From an uncultured Caulobacterales bacterium (GTDB lineage Bacteria; Pseudomonadota; Alphaproteobacteria; Caulobacterales; Caulobacteraceae): a stretch of DNA of 64,000 nucleotides. The stretch is taken from positions 124,001 to 188,000 of the forward strand of contig CAILTK010000027.1 of NCBI GenBank assembly GCA_903837135.1, read 5' to 3'. Of this stretch, positions 45,159 to 53,980 are shown in pieces (within the stretch, counting starts at the first letter, position 1; every line of letters begins with the position of its first letter). The position numbers and the translations under genes were made by a program. The notes beneath the pieces were generated by a model. That model worked only from the letters and a program-made list of their open reading frames with translations, was not told the DNA's origin and ran no database searches.

Positions 45159-46655
45159 ATGCGCCCCGCCGCCAGCTCGAATCGCATATCCACCGGCGTC
45201 GCCGACCTCGACCACATCCTCGGCGGCGGCCTGACCAAGGCCCGATCCTACCTGCTCGAGGGCACGCCCGGCAGCGGCAAGACCACCATCGCCCTGCAGT
45301 TCCTGCTCGAAGGCGCGCATGTGGGCGAGCGCGGCCTCTACATCACCCTGTCGGAAACCGCCGAGGAATTGCGCGAGGTGGCGCGGAGCCACAACTGGTC
45401 GCTCGACGAGATCGAGCTGTTCGAGCTGGTCAGCGAAGACGGTCTCGACCCCGAAAGCGAGCAGTCCATCCTCGAGCCGTCCGAAGTCGAACTCGGCGAG
45501 ACCATCGAGGGCGTGATCGAGTGCGTCGATCGTCTCCGGCCCTCGCGGGTGGTGTTCGACAGCCTGTCGGAAATGCGGCTGCTGGCCCAGAACTCCCTGC
45601 GCTATCGTCGCCAGATCCTGGCGCTGAAGCAGTTCTTCTCCACCCGCCAGTGCACCGTCCTGATGCTCGACGACCGCAGCTCCGATCCCGGCGACCTGCA
45701 GCTGCACAGCATCGCCCACGGGGTCATCACGCTCGAGCAGGCGGCCCAGGATTACGGCTCCGAGCGCCGGCGCCTCCGCGTGATCAAGATGCGCGGGGTG
45801 AAGTATCGCGGCGGCTTCCACGACTTCGTCATCGAGACCGGCGGGGTCGCGGTCTTTCCCCGCCTGATCGCCGCCGAACACCACCGCACCTTCACCGGCG
45901 AACTGGTCTCCACGGGCGTACCCGCGCTCGATCAGATGTTGGGCGGCGGCCTGGCGCCCGGCACCAACACCCTGCTGACCGGACCGTCCGGCGTCGGCAA
46001 GACCAGCACCGCGGTGCGCTGCAGCCTGGAGGCCATCCGTCGCGGCGAGAAGGCCGCCTATTTCCTGTTCGACGAAGGCGTGACCACCATGCTCGCCCGC
46101 GCCAAGTCGCTCGGCATGGAGCTGGAGCCGCACATCGAAAGCGGGGCGCTGAACGTCTCGCAGATCGACCCCGCCGAGCTGTCTCCGGGCGAATTCGCCA
46201 GCTGGGTGCGCCACGCCGTGGAGGACGACGGGGTCACCTTCCTGGTGATCGACAGTCTCAACGCCTTCCTGCAGGCCATGCCGGGCGAGAAGTACCTGCT
46301 GCTGCAGATGCACGAACTGCTCAGCTATCTCAACCAGCAGGGAGTCATCACCATGCTGGTGCTCGGCCAGCACGGGATCATCGGCGACGTCCGCGCGGAT
46401 GTGGACCTCAGCTATCTCAGCGACGGGATCGTGCTGTTCCGCTACTTCGAGGCCAAGGGCAATGTGCTCAAGGCGGTCACCATCGCCAAGAGTCGCGTCA
46501 CCGCTCACGAGACCAGCATCCGCGAATTCCGCCTGGGACCGTCGGGGGTCCAGGTCGGCGAACCGCTCGAAGACTTCGAGGGCGTCCTCGGCGGCCTGCC
46601 GGCCTATCGCGGCCGCACGCCGCTGATGGAGGATCCTACGGCGGCGGCAAGCTGA
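45159..46655 (+). CDS. KaiC-like two-domain RecA/RAD55 family ATPase
   Basis: Two Walker A motifs (LLEGTPGSGKTTIALQFL and LLTGPSGVGKTSTAVRC), each preceded by ISTGVxxLDxxLGGGL-type segments. Confidence 0.92.
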   Translation: MRPAASSNRISTGVADLDHILGGGLTKARSYLLEGTPGSGKTTIALQFLLEGAHVGERGLYITLSETAEELREVARSHNWSLDEIELFELVSEDGLDPESEQSILEPSEVELGETIEGVIECVDRLRPSRVVFDSLSEMRLLAQNSLRYRRQILALKQFFSTRQCTVLMLDDRSSDPGDLQLHSIAHGVITLEQAAQDYGSERRRLRVIKMRGVKYRGGFHDFVIETGGVAVFPRLIAAEHHRTFTGELVSTGVPALDQMLGGGLAPGTNTLLTGPSGVGKTSTAVRCSLEAIRRGEKAAYFLFDEGVTTMLARAKSLGMELEPHIESGALNVSQIDPAELSPGEFASWVRHAVEDDGVTFLVIDSLNAFLQAMPGEKYLLLQMHELLSYLNQQGVITMLVLGQHGIIGDVRADVDLSYLSDGIVLFRYFEAKGNVLKAVTIAKSRVTAHETSIREFRLGPSGVQVGEPLEDFEGVLGGLPAYRGRTPLMEDPTAAAS

Positions 46656-48298
46656 TGGAGCACCGGATCCTCCTGCTCGCGCTACGGGGGCGCGACTCGC
46701 AGATCGCCCAGCGCCTGCTGGCGCGCGGCGGGCACGAATGCGTGATCTGCGCCAGCGGCGACGAGATGACCGAAGCCCTGGCGGCCGGCGCCGGGGCCGC
46801 TCTGGTCACCGAGGAATCGCTGGCTGAGACCGATCGCCACAAGCTGATGGACTGGCTCGCCGCCCAGCCGCCCTGGTCGGACTTTCCCTTCATCCTGCTC
46901 GCCACCAAGCGCGCTGGCCGCCGGCCGAGGGAAGCGGCGGAGGTGCTGTCCAAGCTCGGGAACGTGGTGGTCCTCGAGCGACCGGTCCACGGCGAGACCC
47001 TGGCCAGCGCGGTCGAGGCGGCGCTGCGCGCGCGACGGCGACAGTACGAGGCGCGACGCCATCTCGAGGAGCTCAAGTCCGCCGAGGACACCCTGCGACA
47101 GCTCAACAGCACCCTCGAGGCGCGCATCGACGAAAGGACAAACGACCTCTCCCGCGCCAACAACCAGCTCATGCAGGAGATCGCCGAGCGCGAGCGCGCG
47201 CAGGTCGCCCTGGTTCAGTCGCAGAAGATGGACGCCATGGGCCAGCTGACAGGCGGCATCGCCCACGACTTCAACAACCTCCTGACCGTGATCGGCGGCA
47301 ATCTCGAACTGATCGGCCGCAGGACCACGGACGAGCGCATCGGCCGCCTCGCCGACTACGCCCGCCAGGCTTCGGAACGCGCCGGCAAGCTCACGCGCCA
47401 GCTGCTCGCCTTCTCGCGGTCTCAGCGCCTGATCCCCGAACCGGTGGATGTGAACGCCCTGCTGCGGGGCATGGACGATCTCCTCGGCCGCACCATCGGT
47501 CCGCTCTACCAGATCGAGATGCAGCTCGATCCGTCCGATCCGTGGGCCATGGGCGACGCCAATCAGATGGAGCTGGCGGTTCTCAATCTGGCCATCAACG
47601 CCCGCGACGCCATGGCCACCGGCGGCCGGCTGACGATCTCGAGCGAGGCGCCGGCGCCGGACTCGGTGCTGATCAGGGTCAAGGACAACGGGACGGGGAT
47701 TCCGAAGCACCTGCTGGACCGGGTGTTCGACCCCTTCTTCACCACCAAGCCGATCGGCAAGGGAACCGGGCTCGGTCTCAGCCAGGTCTACGGCCTTCTG
47801 CAGCAGTCGGGCGGGTCGGTCTCGCTCGACAGCGCCGAGGGCGTCGGCACCACGGTCACGCTCCGCTTCCCCGCCGCGCGGCCCGCGCTGGACGAGGCCC
47901 AGGGCACGGCCGCGTCCACCGCCGACAGCGGCGTCGGTCGGGAGCGGGTGCTGGTGGTGGAGGACGATGACGGAGTCCGTCGGTTCATCGTCGAGTGCCT
48001 GCAGTCGCTCGGTTATGCGGTCAGCCAGGCGGCCGGCGGGGTCGAGGGGCTGGAGCATATCCGCTCCGATCCGCCGGAGCTTCTGATCGTCGACTACGCC
48101 ATGCCCGGGCTGAACGGCGTGGATGTGATCAACGAGGCGCGCCGCACCGCGCCGAGCCTGCCGATCATCCTCGCCACCGGTTACGCCGACATGGATGCGG
48201 TGCATCGGACGATCGACCCCAGCCGGGTGCTGCGCAAGCCCTTCCAGATCAGCGACCTCGAGGCCGCCGTGCGCGGCGCTCTCGCCGCAGCGCCGTAG
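46655..48298 (+). CDS. Hybrid histidine kinase/response regulator with degenerate N-terminal receiver
   Basis: ATGA overlap with the kaiC-like stop; H-box LTGGIAHDFNNLLTVIGGN, HATPase GTGLGLSQVYGLLQQSGG, C-terminal REC VVEDDDGVRRF...IVDYAMPGLNG. Confidence 0.92.
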   Translation: MEHRILLLALRGRDSQIAQRLLARGGHECVICASGDEMTEALAAGAGAALVTEESLAETDRHKLMDWLAAQPPWSDFPFILLATKRAGRRPREAAEVLSKLGNVVVLERPVHGETLASAVEAALRARRRQYEARRHLEELKSAEDTLRQLNSTLEARIDERTNDLSRANNQLMQEIAERERAQVALVQSQKMDAMGQLTGGIAHDFNNLLTVIGGNLELIGRRTTDERIGRLADYARQASERAGKLTRQLLAFSRSQRLIPEPVDVNALLRGMDDLLGRTIGPLYQIEMQLDPSDPWAMGDANQMELAVLNLAINARDAMATGGRLTISSEAPAPDSVLIRVKDNGTGIPKHLLDRVFDPFFTTKPIGKGTGLGLSQVYGLLQQSGGSVSLDSAEGVGTTVTLRFPAARPALDEAQGTAASTADSGVGRERVLVVEDDDGVRRFIVECLQSLGYAVSQAAGGVEGLEHIRSDPPELLIVDYAMPGLNGVDVINEARRTAPSLPIILATGYADMDAVHRTIDPSRVLRKPFQISDLEAAVRGALAAAP

Positions 48299-48311
48299 GT
48301 TTCACTAAGAC

Positions 48312-49661
48312 CTAGCGCACGGCGATCTTCACGCGCGCGCCGGTCGGGGCGTTGTCCGCAAAGCTCAGCTCGAGGCCGTGCAGATGGGCTACGGCGGCGA
48401 CGAGGCTGAGGCCGAGCCCGTGGCCGGGAACGCTGTGGTGCGCCTGGCCGCGGTAGAAGCGCTTGATGACCAAGGGACGGTCGGCCTCGGGTATGCCGGC
48501 GCCGGTGTCGCTGACCTCGAGCACGAAGCCTGCGCCGCTCGACCTCAGACTGAGTCCCACCGCGCCCGGGGGCGGGGTGAACTTCAGGGCGTTGTCGAGC
48601 AGGTTGGCGATCGCCTCGACGAACAGATCGCGGTCGACCCGGGCGGTGACGCCGCGCGCTATATCCACCACGAACCGCAGCTCGCGTTCGGCGACCAGAG
48701 GGTCATAGAGCTCGGCCACCTGATCGAGCAGGGCCGAAAGGTCGAGTTCGGCGATCTCGGCGTTGCGGCGGGTGGCCTCCACGGCGGCGATCCGCAGCAG
48801 GGCGCGAAAGCGGGCCAGTACGCCATAGGTTTCGGCGACGCAGACCTCGAGCTTTTCGCGATTGGGATCGCCCTCGGACAGGGACTCGCTGGCGTGCTCC
48901 AGGGTGGCGCGGAGCCGGGTCAGCGGGGTGCGCAATTCGTGGGCGATACTCTCGCCGGCGGTCTGGGCGTGAACCACCAGCCGCTCGACCTCGTCCATCA
49001 TGGTGTTGACGATCGCGGCGATCGCATCGAGTTCGTCGCGCCGGCCGCTGACCGGCAGTCGTACGCCGAGATCGCCGCCGACGATCCGTTCGCTGGCCAG
49101 CCGCATGGCCTGGATACGGCGCAGGGGTTCGAGGCTCAGCAACAGGCCCGACGCCAGGCCGAAGGCGGCGATGATCGATCCCGAGACGAACAGGGCCACG
49201 ATCAGGGTCTGTCTGAGGTCGACGAGCTGTCCGGTGTCGCGGGCGACGACCAGGGTCTCACCCCACGGCAGGGTCTGCGCGAGCGCGCGGACCGGCGGAC
49301 GGCCGTCGCGCCGGGGAAACTCGCGCGCCGCCGGGCCGCCGGCCGAGCGGGAGGGGCCGAACTCGGGGGGCGGGAGGTCGATGTCGCCGGCGACCTTCTG
49401 ACCGCTGGCGCTGTAGAGGGCGAGGTAGTTCAGCGGATCGCGGTGCGCCTCCTCCTTCAGGCGGCGAAGGATGGTCTCCGCCGTGGCGGGGCGGAACTGG
49501 TTCGCCTCGGCCTGCAGGATGCGGTCGACCCGCTGGGACAGGAACCCCGCCGTCTGCGCGTAGACCAGACCGAGCAGGATGGCGACGCCCAGCACATAGG
49601 CCGCGCCGAATTGCAGCGCGAGGCGGAACGGCGTGGTGCGCCAGGACGCGCTACTCAGCAC
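48312..49661 (-). CDS. Sensor histidine kinase (TM-HAMP-HisKA-HATPase)
   Basis: H-box AGESIAHELRTPLTRLRA; DTGAGIPEADRPLVIKRFYRG; follows an OmpR-type regulator. GTG start at 49661 inferred. Confidence 0.88.
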   Translation of the reverse strand: MLSSASWRTTPFRLALQFGAAYVLGVAILLGLVYAQTAGFLSQRVDRILQAEANQFRPATAETILRRLKEEAHRDPLNYLALYSASGQKVAGDIDLPPPEFGPSRSAGGPAAREFPRRDGRPPVRALAQTLPWGETLVVARDTGQLVDLRQTLIVALFVSGSIIAAFGLASGLLLSLEPLRRIQAMRLASERIVGGDLGVRLPVSGRRDELDAIAAIVNTMMDEVERLVVHAQTAGESIAHELRTPLTRLRATLEHASESLSEGDPNREKLEVCVAETYGVLARFRALLRIAAVEATRRNAEIAELDLSALLDQVAELYDPLVAERELRFVVDIARGVTARVDRDLFVEAIANLLDNALKFTPPPGAVGLSLRSSGAGFVLEVSDTGAGIPEADRPLVIKRFYRGQAHHSVPGHGLGLSLVAAVAHLHGLELSFADNAPTGARVKIAVR

Positions 49662-50328
49662 GCAACATGTATCCCTTGCCGCGAAGCGTGTGCAGCAGCG
49701 GCGGCTCTCCGGGCAATTCGAGCTTGTTCCTGAGACCGCGCACATGCACCTCGATCAGATTGGTCCCCGGATCGAAATTATAGCCCCACACGCGCTCGAA
49801 GATCATGGTCCGCGTCAGCACCTGCCCCGGATTGCGGACAAACAGCTCCAGCAGCTTCAGCTCCTTGGGCACGAGCCGCAGGTCGTTGCCGCGGCGGCGG
49901 GCCACCTGGGCCACCAGGTCAAGCTCCAGGTCGCCGAGCCTGAGCATCAGCTTTTCCGCGTCGGCCCTGCGCCGGCGCAGCAGAACCTCGATGCGGGCCA
50001 CCATTTCGGCCGGCGAGAAGGGTTTGGTCAGATAGTCGTCGCCGCCGGCGCGGAGACCGCGAACGCGTTCGTCCACCTCGTCGATGGCGCTGATCATCAG
50101 GATCGGCGTGTCGACGCCCTGGCCCTTCAGCGCGGCGGCGACGCTGAGGCCGTCCAGGCCGGGCAGCAGCCGATCCAGGGTGATGGCGTCATAGCCGCCG
50201 GTCAGCCCGCGTCTCAGGCCCTCGGCGCCGTCGGTCACCCAGTCCACCTCGAAGCCATTGTCGGCAAGCTCGCGCGAGATCTCGGCCGCGGTCGGCGCGT
50301 CGTCTTCGATGGTCAGTATCCTCGTCAT
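49651..50328 (-). CDS. OmpR/PhoB-family response regulator
   Basis: ILTIEDDAPTAAEI, LDRLLPGLDGLSV, winged-helix VPKELKLLELFVRNPGQVLTRTMIFERVWGYNFDPGTNLIEVHVRGLRNKL. Confidence 0.94.
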   Translation of the reverse strand: MTRILTIEDDAPTAAEISRELADNGFEVDWVTDGAEGLRRGLTGGYDAITLDRLLPGLDGLSVAAALKGQGVDTPILMISAIDEVDERVRGLRAGGDDYLTKPFSPAEMVARIEVLLRRRRADAEKLMLRLGDLELDLVAQVARRRGNDLRLVPKELKLLELFVRNPGQVLTRTMIFERVWGYNFDPGTNLIEVHVRGLRNKLELPGEPPLLHTLRGKGYMLRAE

Positions 50329-50420
50329 GCGCCTACCTTAACGCCATGGCGTCGTGTCCGCCGTAAGGAACGTCCGAACAGGCGCCCCCGTGCAGCGGCC
50401 GGCTTGTCGGGCCTCCCCCG

Positions 50421-52289
50421 GTGCGGCATCTGACGACCAAGCGAATGCGGAGCCCCTTCGTGACGAACCGGAAAGCGCGGCGGCAGGCGGCCAGGGCGGG
50501 TGTCCGCCACGGCGCGGACGCGGGGCCGGCCGTGAACGAGGCCTTCGCCGCGGGCGTGCGGAGCCGGGCCGAGGGACGCACGCTCGACGCGCTCGACGCC
50601 TTCGAACGCGTGCTCGCCCTGTCGCCGCAGCACGCCGGGGCTCTCTACCAGCTCGGCGGCATCGCCTATGGGGCCGGCCGGCTCGACTCGGCGAAGGGCT
50701 TTTTCGCGCGCGCGGCCGCGGCCGATCCCGGGTCCTCCGAGGCCCAGGTCGCTCTGGGTGCGGTCCTGCATCTGCAAGGCGACCTCGAGGCGGCGGCCGC
50801 CGCGCTCGAAGCCGCTCTGGGCGTGAACCCGGGCGACAGCGACAGCTGGATGAACCTCGGCAATATCCGGCGTGAACTCGGGGCGATCACGGCCGCCGAG
50901 GCGGCGGGGCGGCGCGCGACGGAGCTTCTGCCTTCGTCGGCGCTGGCGTGGCGCAACCTGGCGGTGACCCTGCAGGAGCAGGGACGGGCGGGGCCGGCCA
51001 TCGCCGCCTACGAGCGGGCGCTGAGGCTGAAGCCGGACTTCGCGGAGGCCGCGTCTGGCCGCCTGTTCTGCCTGAACTATGACGAGGAGCGGTCGGCGGC
51101 GGGCGTCGCGCAGGAGCACCGGCGATGGGGCGAGGTGATGCAGGCCCGCGTCAAGGCGCCCGCGGCGGTCTGGCCCAACCCCACGGACCCCGACCGGCGG
51201 ATCCGGATCGGCTATGTCTCCGGGGATCTCCACACGCATCCTGTCGGGTATTTCCTGGCTCAGGTTCTAGAAGCGCATGACCGGTCCGCGGTGGAGGTGA
51301 TCTGCTACGCCAACGGCGCGCGCGCCGACGGCATGACCGCCAGGCTGCGCGCGGCCAGCGATCATTGGCGGGTCATCGCCGGGCTCGACGACGCCGCCGC
51401 CGAGGCGATGATCCGCGCCGACGGGGTCGACGTGCTGCTGGACCTCTCCGGCCATACCGCGCATGGCCGGCTCTCCCTGTTCGGCCGCCGCCCGGCGCCC
51501 GTGCTGGCGTCGTGGCTCGGCTATGTGGCGACCACCGGCCTGCCGGCCATGGACTATTTGCTCACGGACGCCGAGACGGCGCCGCCGGGGAGCGAGGCCC
51601 TCTTCACCGAAGCGTTGCTGCGTTCGCCGCACGGCCGGTTCTGCTATGCGCCGCCGGAGTACGCGCCGGGCGTCGCCCCGCCGCCGTCGGCGGCGGGTAA
51701 GGCCCCCGTGTTCGGAAGCTTCAACGACACGCTCAAGATCACGCCGCGCGTGGCGCGCCTTTGGACTGACGTGCTGGACGCGGCGCCGGGGTCGCGCCTG
51801 CTGCTCAAGTGGCGCTCGCTGGACGACGCGGGCGTGCGGAGCCGGATGATCGACCAGTTCCGCCACGCCGGCATGGATGTGTCGCGGCTCGACCTGCGCG
51901 GCCATTCTGCGCATCCGCGGATGCTGGCCGAGTACGCGGACGTGGACGTCGCGCTCGACCCGCTGTCATTCTCGGGCGGGCTGACCACCTGCGAGGCGCT
52001 GTGGATGGGCGTGCCGGTGGTGACCTTGCCGGAGGAGAAGCCGGCCTCGCGCCAGAGCCTCTCCTTCCTGACCCGGCTCGGCCTCGCCGACCTGGCGGCG
52101 ACGTCCGAGGACGACTACGTCGCGCGCGCCGCGACGCTGGCGCGCGACCCCGTGCGCCTCGCCGATCTGCGCACCACCCTGCGCTCCCGCATGCGGGCGT
52201 CTCCGCTCTGCGAGCCCGTCGCCTTCACCGCGTCACACGACCGTCTGATCCGCCAGATGTGGCGGCGTTGGTGCGCGCAACGAAGCTGA
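50421..52289 (+). CDS. TPR-containing SPINDLY/O-GlcNAc transferase-like glycosyltransferase
   Basis: N-terminal TPRs; RIGYVSGDLHTHPVGYFLAQVLEAHDR, VDVLLDLSGHTAHGRLSLFGRRPAPVLASWLGYVATTGLPAMDYLLTD, FGSFNDTLKITPRV. Confidence 0.9.
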   Translation: MRHLTTKRMRSPFVTNRKARRQAARAGVRHGADAGPAVNEAFAAGVRSRAEGRTLDALDAFERVLALSPQHAGALYQLGGIAYGAGRLDSAKGFFARAAAADPGSSEAQVALGAVLHLQGDLEAAAAALEAALGVNPGDSDSWMNLGNIRRELGAITAAEAAGRRATELLPSSALAWRNLAVTLQEQGRAGPAIAAYERALRLKPDFAEAASGRLFCLNYDEERSAAGVAQEHRRWGEVMQARVKAPAAVWPNPTDPDRRIRIGYVSGDLHTHPVGYFLAQVLEAHDRSAVEVICYANGARADGMTARLRAASDHWRVIAGLDDAAAEAMIRADGVDVLLDLSGHTAHGRLSLFGRRPAPVLASWLGYVATTGLPAMDYLLTDAETAPPGSEALFTEALLRSPHGRFCYAPPEYAPGVAPPPSAAGKAPVFGSFNDTLKITPRVARLWTDVLDAAPGSRLLLKWRSLDDAGVRSRMIDQFRHAGMDVSRLDLRGHSAHPRMLAEYADVDVALDPLSFSGGLTTCEALWMGVPVVTLPEEKPASRQSLSFLTRLGLADLAATSEDDYVARAATLARDPVRLADLRTTLRSRMRASPLCEPVAFTASHDRLIRQMWRRWCAQRS

Positions 52290-52296
52290 AGGCGGC

Positions 52297-53850
52297 CTAC
52301 TCGACCTTGCCCTTGAAGCTGTCGCGCAGTTCGCGTTTCAGCACCTTGCCGATGGCCGAACGGGGCAGGCTGTCGGTGACTTCGTAGGCCGAGGGGCGCT
52401 GGGTCTTGCCGACACGCGCGGCGACGAACTCCGCCAGTTCCGGGATCGCCAGGGTCTCGCCCGGGCGCGGGGTGACGAAGGCCACCGGCGTCTCGCCCCA
52501 CTTGTCGGACGGCATGCCCACCACCGCCGCCTCCAGCACCGCCGGATGCTGGACAATCACCGCCTCGATGTCGGACGGATAGATGTTGAAGCCGCCCGAG
52601 ATGATCATGTCCTTCTTGCGGTCCATGAGGGTCAGGAAACCCTCCGCGTCGAACCGGCCGACGTCGCCGGTGCGGATGAACCGCTCCCCCTCCGGACTGT
52701 ACCATTCGGCGGCGGAAGTCTTCTCCGGCTGGTTGTGATAGCCGTTCATCATCGCCGCCGAGCGACCGACCACCTCGCCGATCTCGCCGATCGGCAGCTC
52801 CTTGCCGTCCTCGTCGATCAGCCGGATGTCGTGGCCGGGCATGGGCTTTCCGACCGTGTGCAGCTTGTCGGGGTTCTCGTGGGCGATCAGGGCGAACGAG
52901 CCGCCGCCCTCGGTCATGCCGTAATACTCCACAAGGCCGCCCGGCCATCGCTGCAGAACGTCGGCCTTGAGCTCGGCGGCGAACGGGGCGGAGGTGGAGA
53001 ACTTCATCCGGAAGGCCTTGAGGTCGAAGCGGTCGAACTCCGGCAGGGCCATGATCCGGCGGTACTGCACCGGCACCAGCATGGCGTGGGTGGCGCGATG
53101 GGCCTCCGCCAGCTCGAGGAAGCTCAGGGCGTCGAACTTCTTCATCAGCACCAGGGCGCCGCCGAGCCCCAGCGCCGGAAACACGCTGACCAGGGTGGTG
53201 TTCGAATAGAGCGGGGTGGAGACCATGGTCACGGCGTGCGGCGCATAGCCTGAGCTGGCGCCGTGGGAGATCTGGGTCCAGCGCATGGCGTGGCTCTGCA
53301 CGATGCCCTTGGGCGCGCCTGTCGTGCCGGACGAATAGATGATGTTGAAGGGCCACTTGGGCTCGATCTCCACCGGCGCCGGCTTGGCCCCGTCGGGAGG
53401 CAACCAGTCGGCGAAAGCTTCCCCGGCGGCCGAGCCGTCCAGCGCGATCCGCCGCGCCGCGATGCGATCCGCCACCGGCGCCATCAGCTCGGCCACGCCC
53501 TCGTCGAGGAAGAACAGCGGCGCGGCGCAATCGTCCAGCATCATGATCAGCTGGTCGGGCGTCGAGGACGGCGCGAGCGGCGAGACCGCGACGCCGGCCC
53601 GAAGGCCGCCGAGGAAGACCGCGACGTATTCGAGGGAGGAATAGGCGCAGACGGCGATGGCCTCGGTGGGCTTCAACCCGTCGCGCTGCAGGCCGGCGGC
53701 CACCCGGTCGACCAGGGCGTCCAGTTCGCGGTAGGTCGCCGAGCGGGCGCCGTCGATCACCGCGATCGCGTCCGGTTGCTCGACAGCATGGGCCGCGATC
53801 AGCGCTGGAAGAACGCCAAACTCTTGTTGTAGCAGCTCTTCCACGGTCAT
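52297..53850 (-). CDS. Class I adenylate-forming enzyme / acyl-CoA synthetase
   Basis: IIYSSGTTGAPKGIVQSH, EYYGMTEGGG, DRKKDMIISGGFNIYPSDIE, C-terminal PRSAIGKVLKRELR. Confidence 0.93.
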   Translation of the reverse strand: MTVEELLQQEFGVLPALIAAHAVEQPDAIAVIDGARSATYRELDALVDRVAAGLQRDGLKPTEAIAVCAYSSLEYVAVFLGGLRAGVAVSPLAPSSTPDQLIMMLDDCAAPLFFLDEGVAELMAPVADRIAARRIALDGSAAGEAFADWLPPDGAKPAPVEIEPKWPFNIIYSSGTTGAPKGIVQSHAMRWTQISHGASSGYAPHAVTMVSTPLYSNTTLVSVFPALGLGGALVLMKKFDALSFLELAEAHRATHAMLVPVQYRRIMALPEFDRFDLKAFRMKFSTSAPFAAELKADVLQRWPGGLVEYYGMTEGGGSFALIAHENPDKLHTVGKPMPGHDIRLIDEDGKELPIGEIGEVVGRSAAMMNGYHNQPEKTSAAEWYSPEGERFIRTGDVGRFDAEGFLTLMDRKKDMIISGGFNIYPSDIEAVIVQHPAVLEAAVVGMPSDKWGETPVAFVTPRPGETLAIPELAEFVAARVGKTQRPSAYEVTDSLPRSAIGKVLKRELRDSFKGKVE

Positions 53851-53980
53851 GGCGTCATCCTCCCGGGCGTTCGCTTACCCACGCGGAAAGCGCGTGGCAA
53901 GCCGCCACGCCCATGGACATCGAATCCCCGGTACGGGTGCAACGTCCCGTTTACCTTGATCGGCAATAGTATCGCAAAAA

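Noticed and set aside
44016-46508. Single 830-aa minus-strand ORF
   Set aside because: Real hydrolase begins at 45002; the upstream part is antisense to the kaiC-like gene.
48312-50328. HK/RR pair on the minus strand as part of the KaiC module
   Set aside because: Opposite strand, ordinary HAMP kinase and OmpR-type regulator; proximity alone does not support a link.
53957-53970. TTGATCGGCAATAG as a FNR box upstream of the hybrid kinase
   Set aside because: Second half-site is absent (no ATCAA at the N4 spacing).
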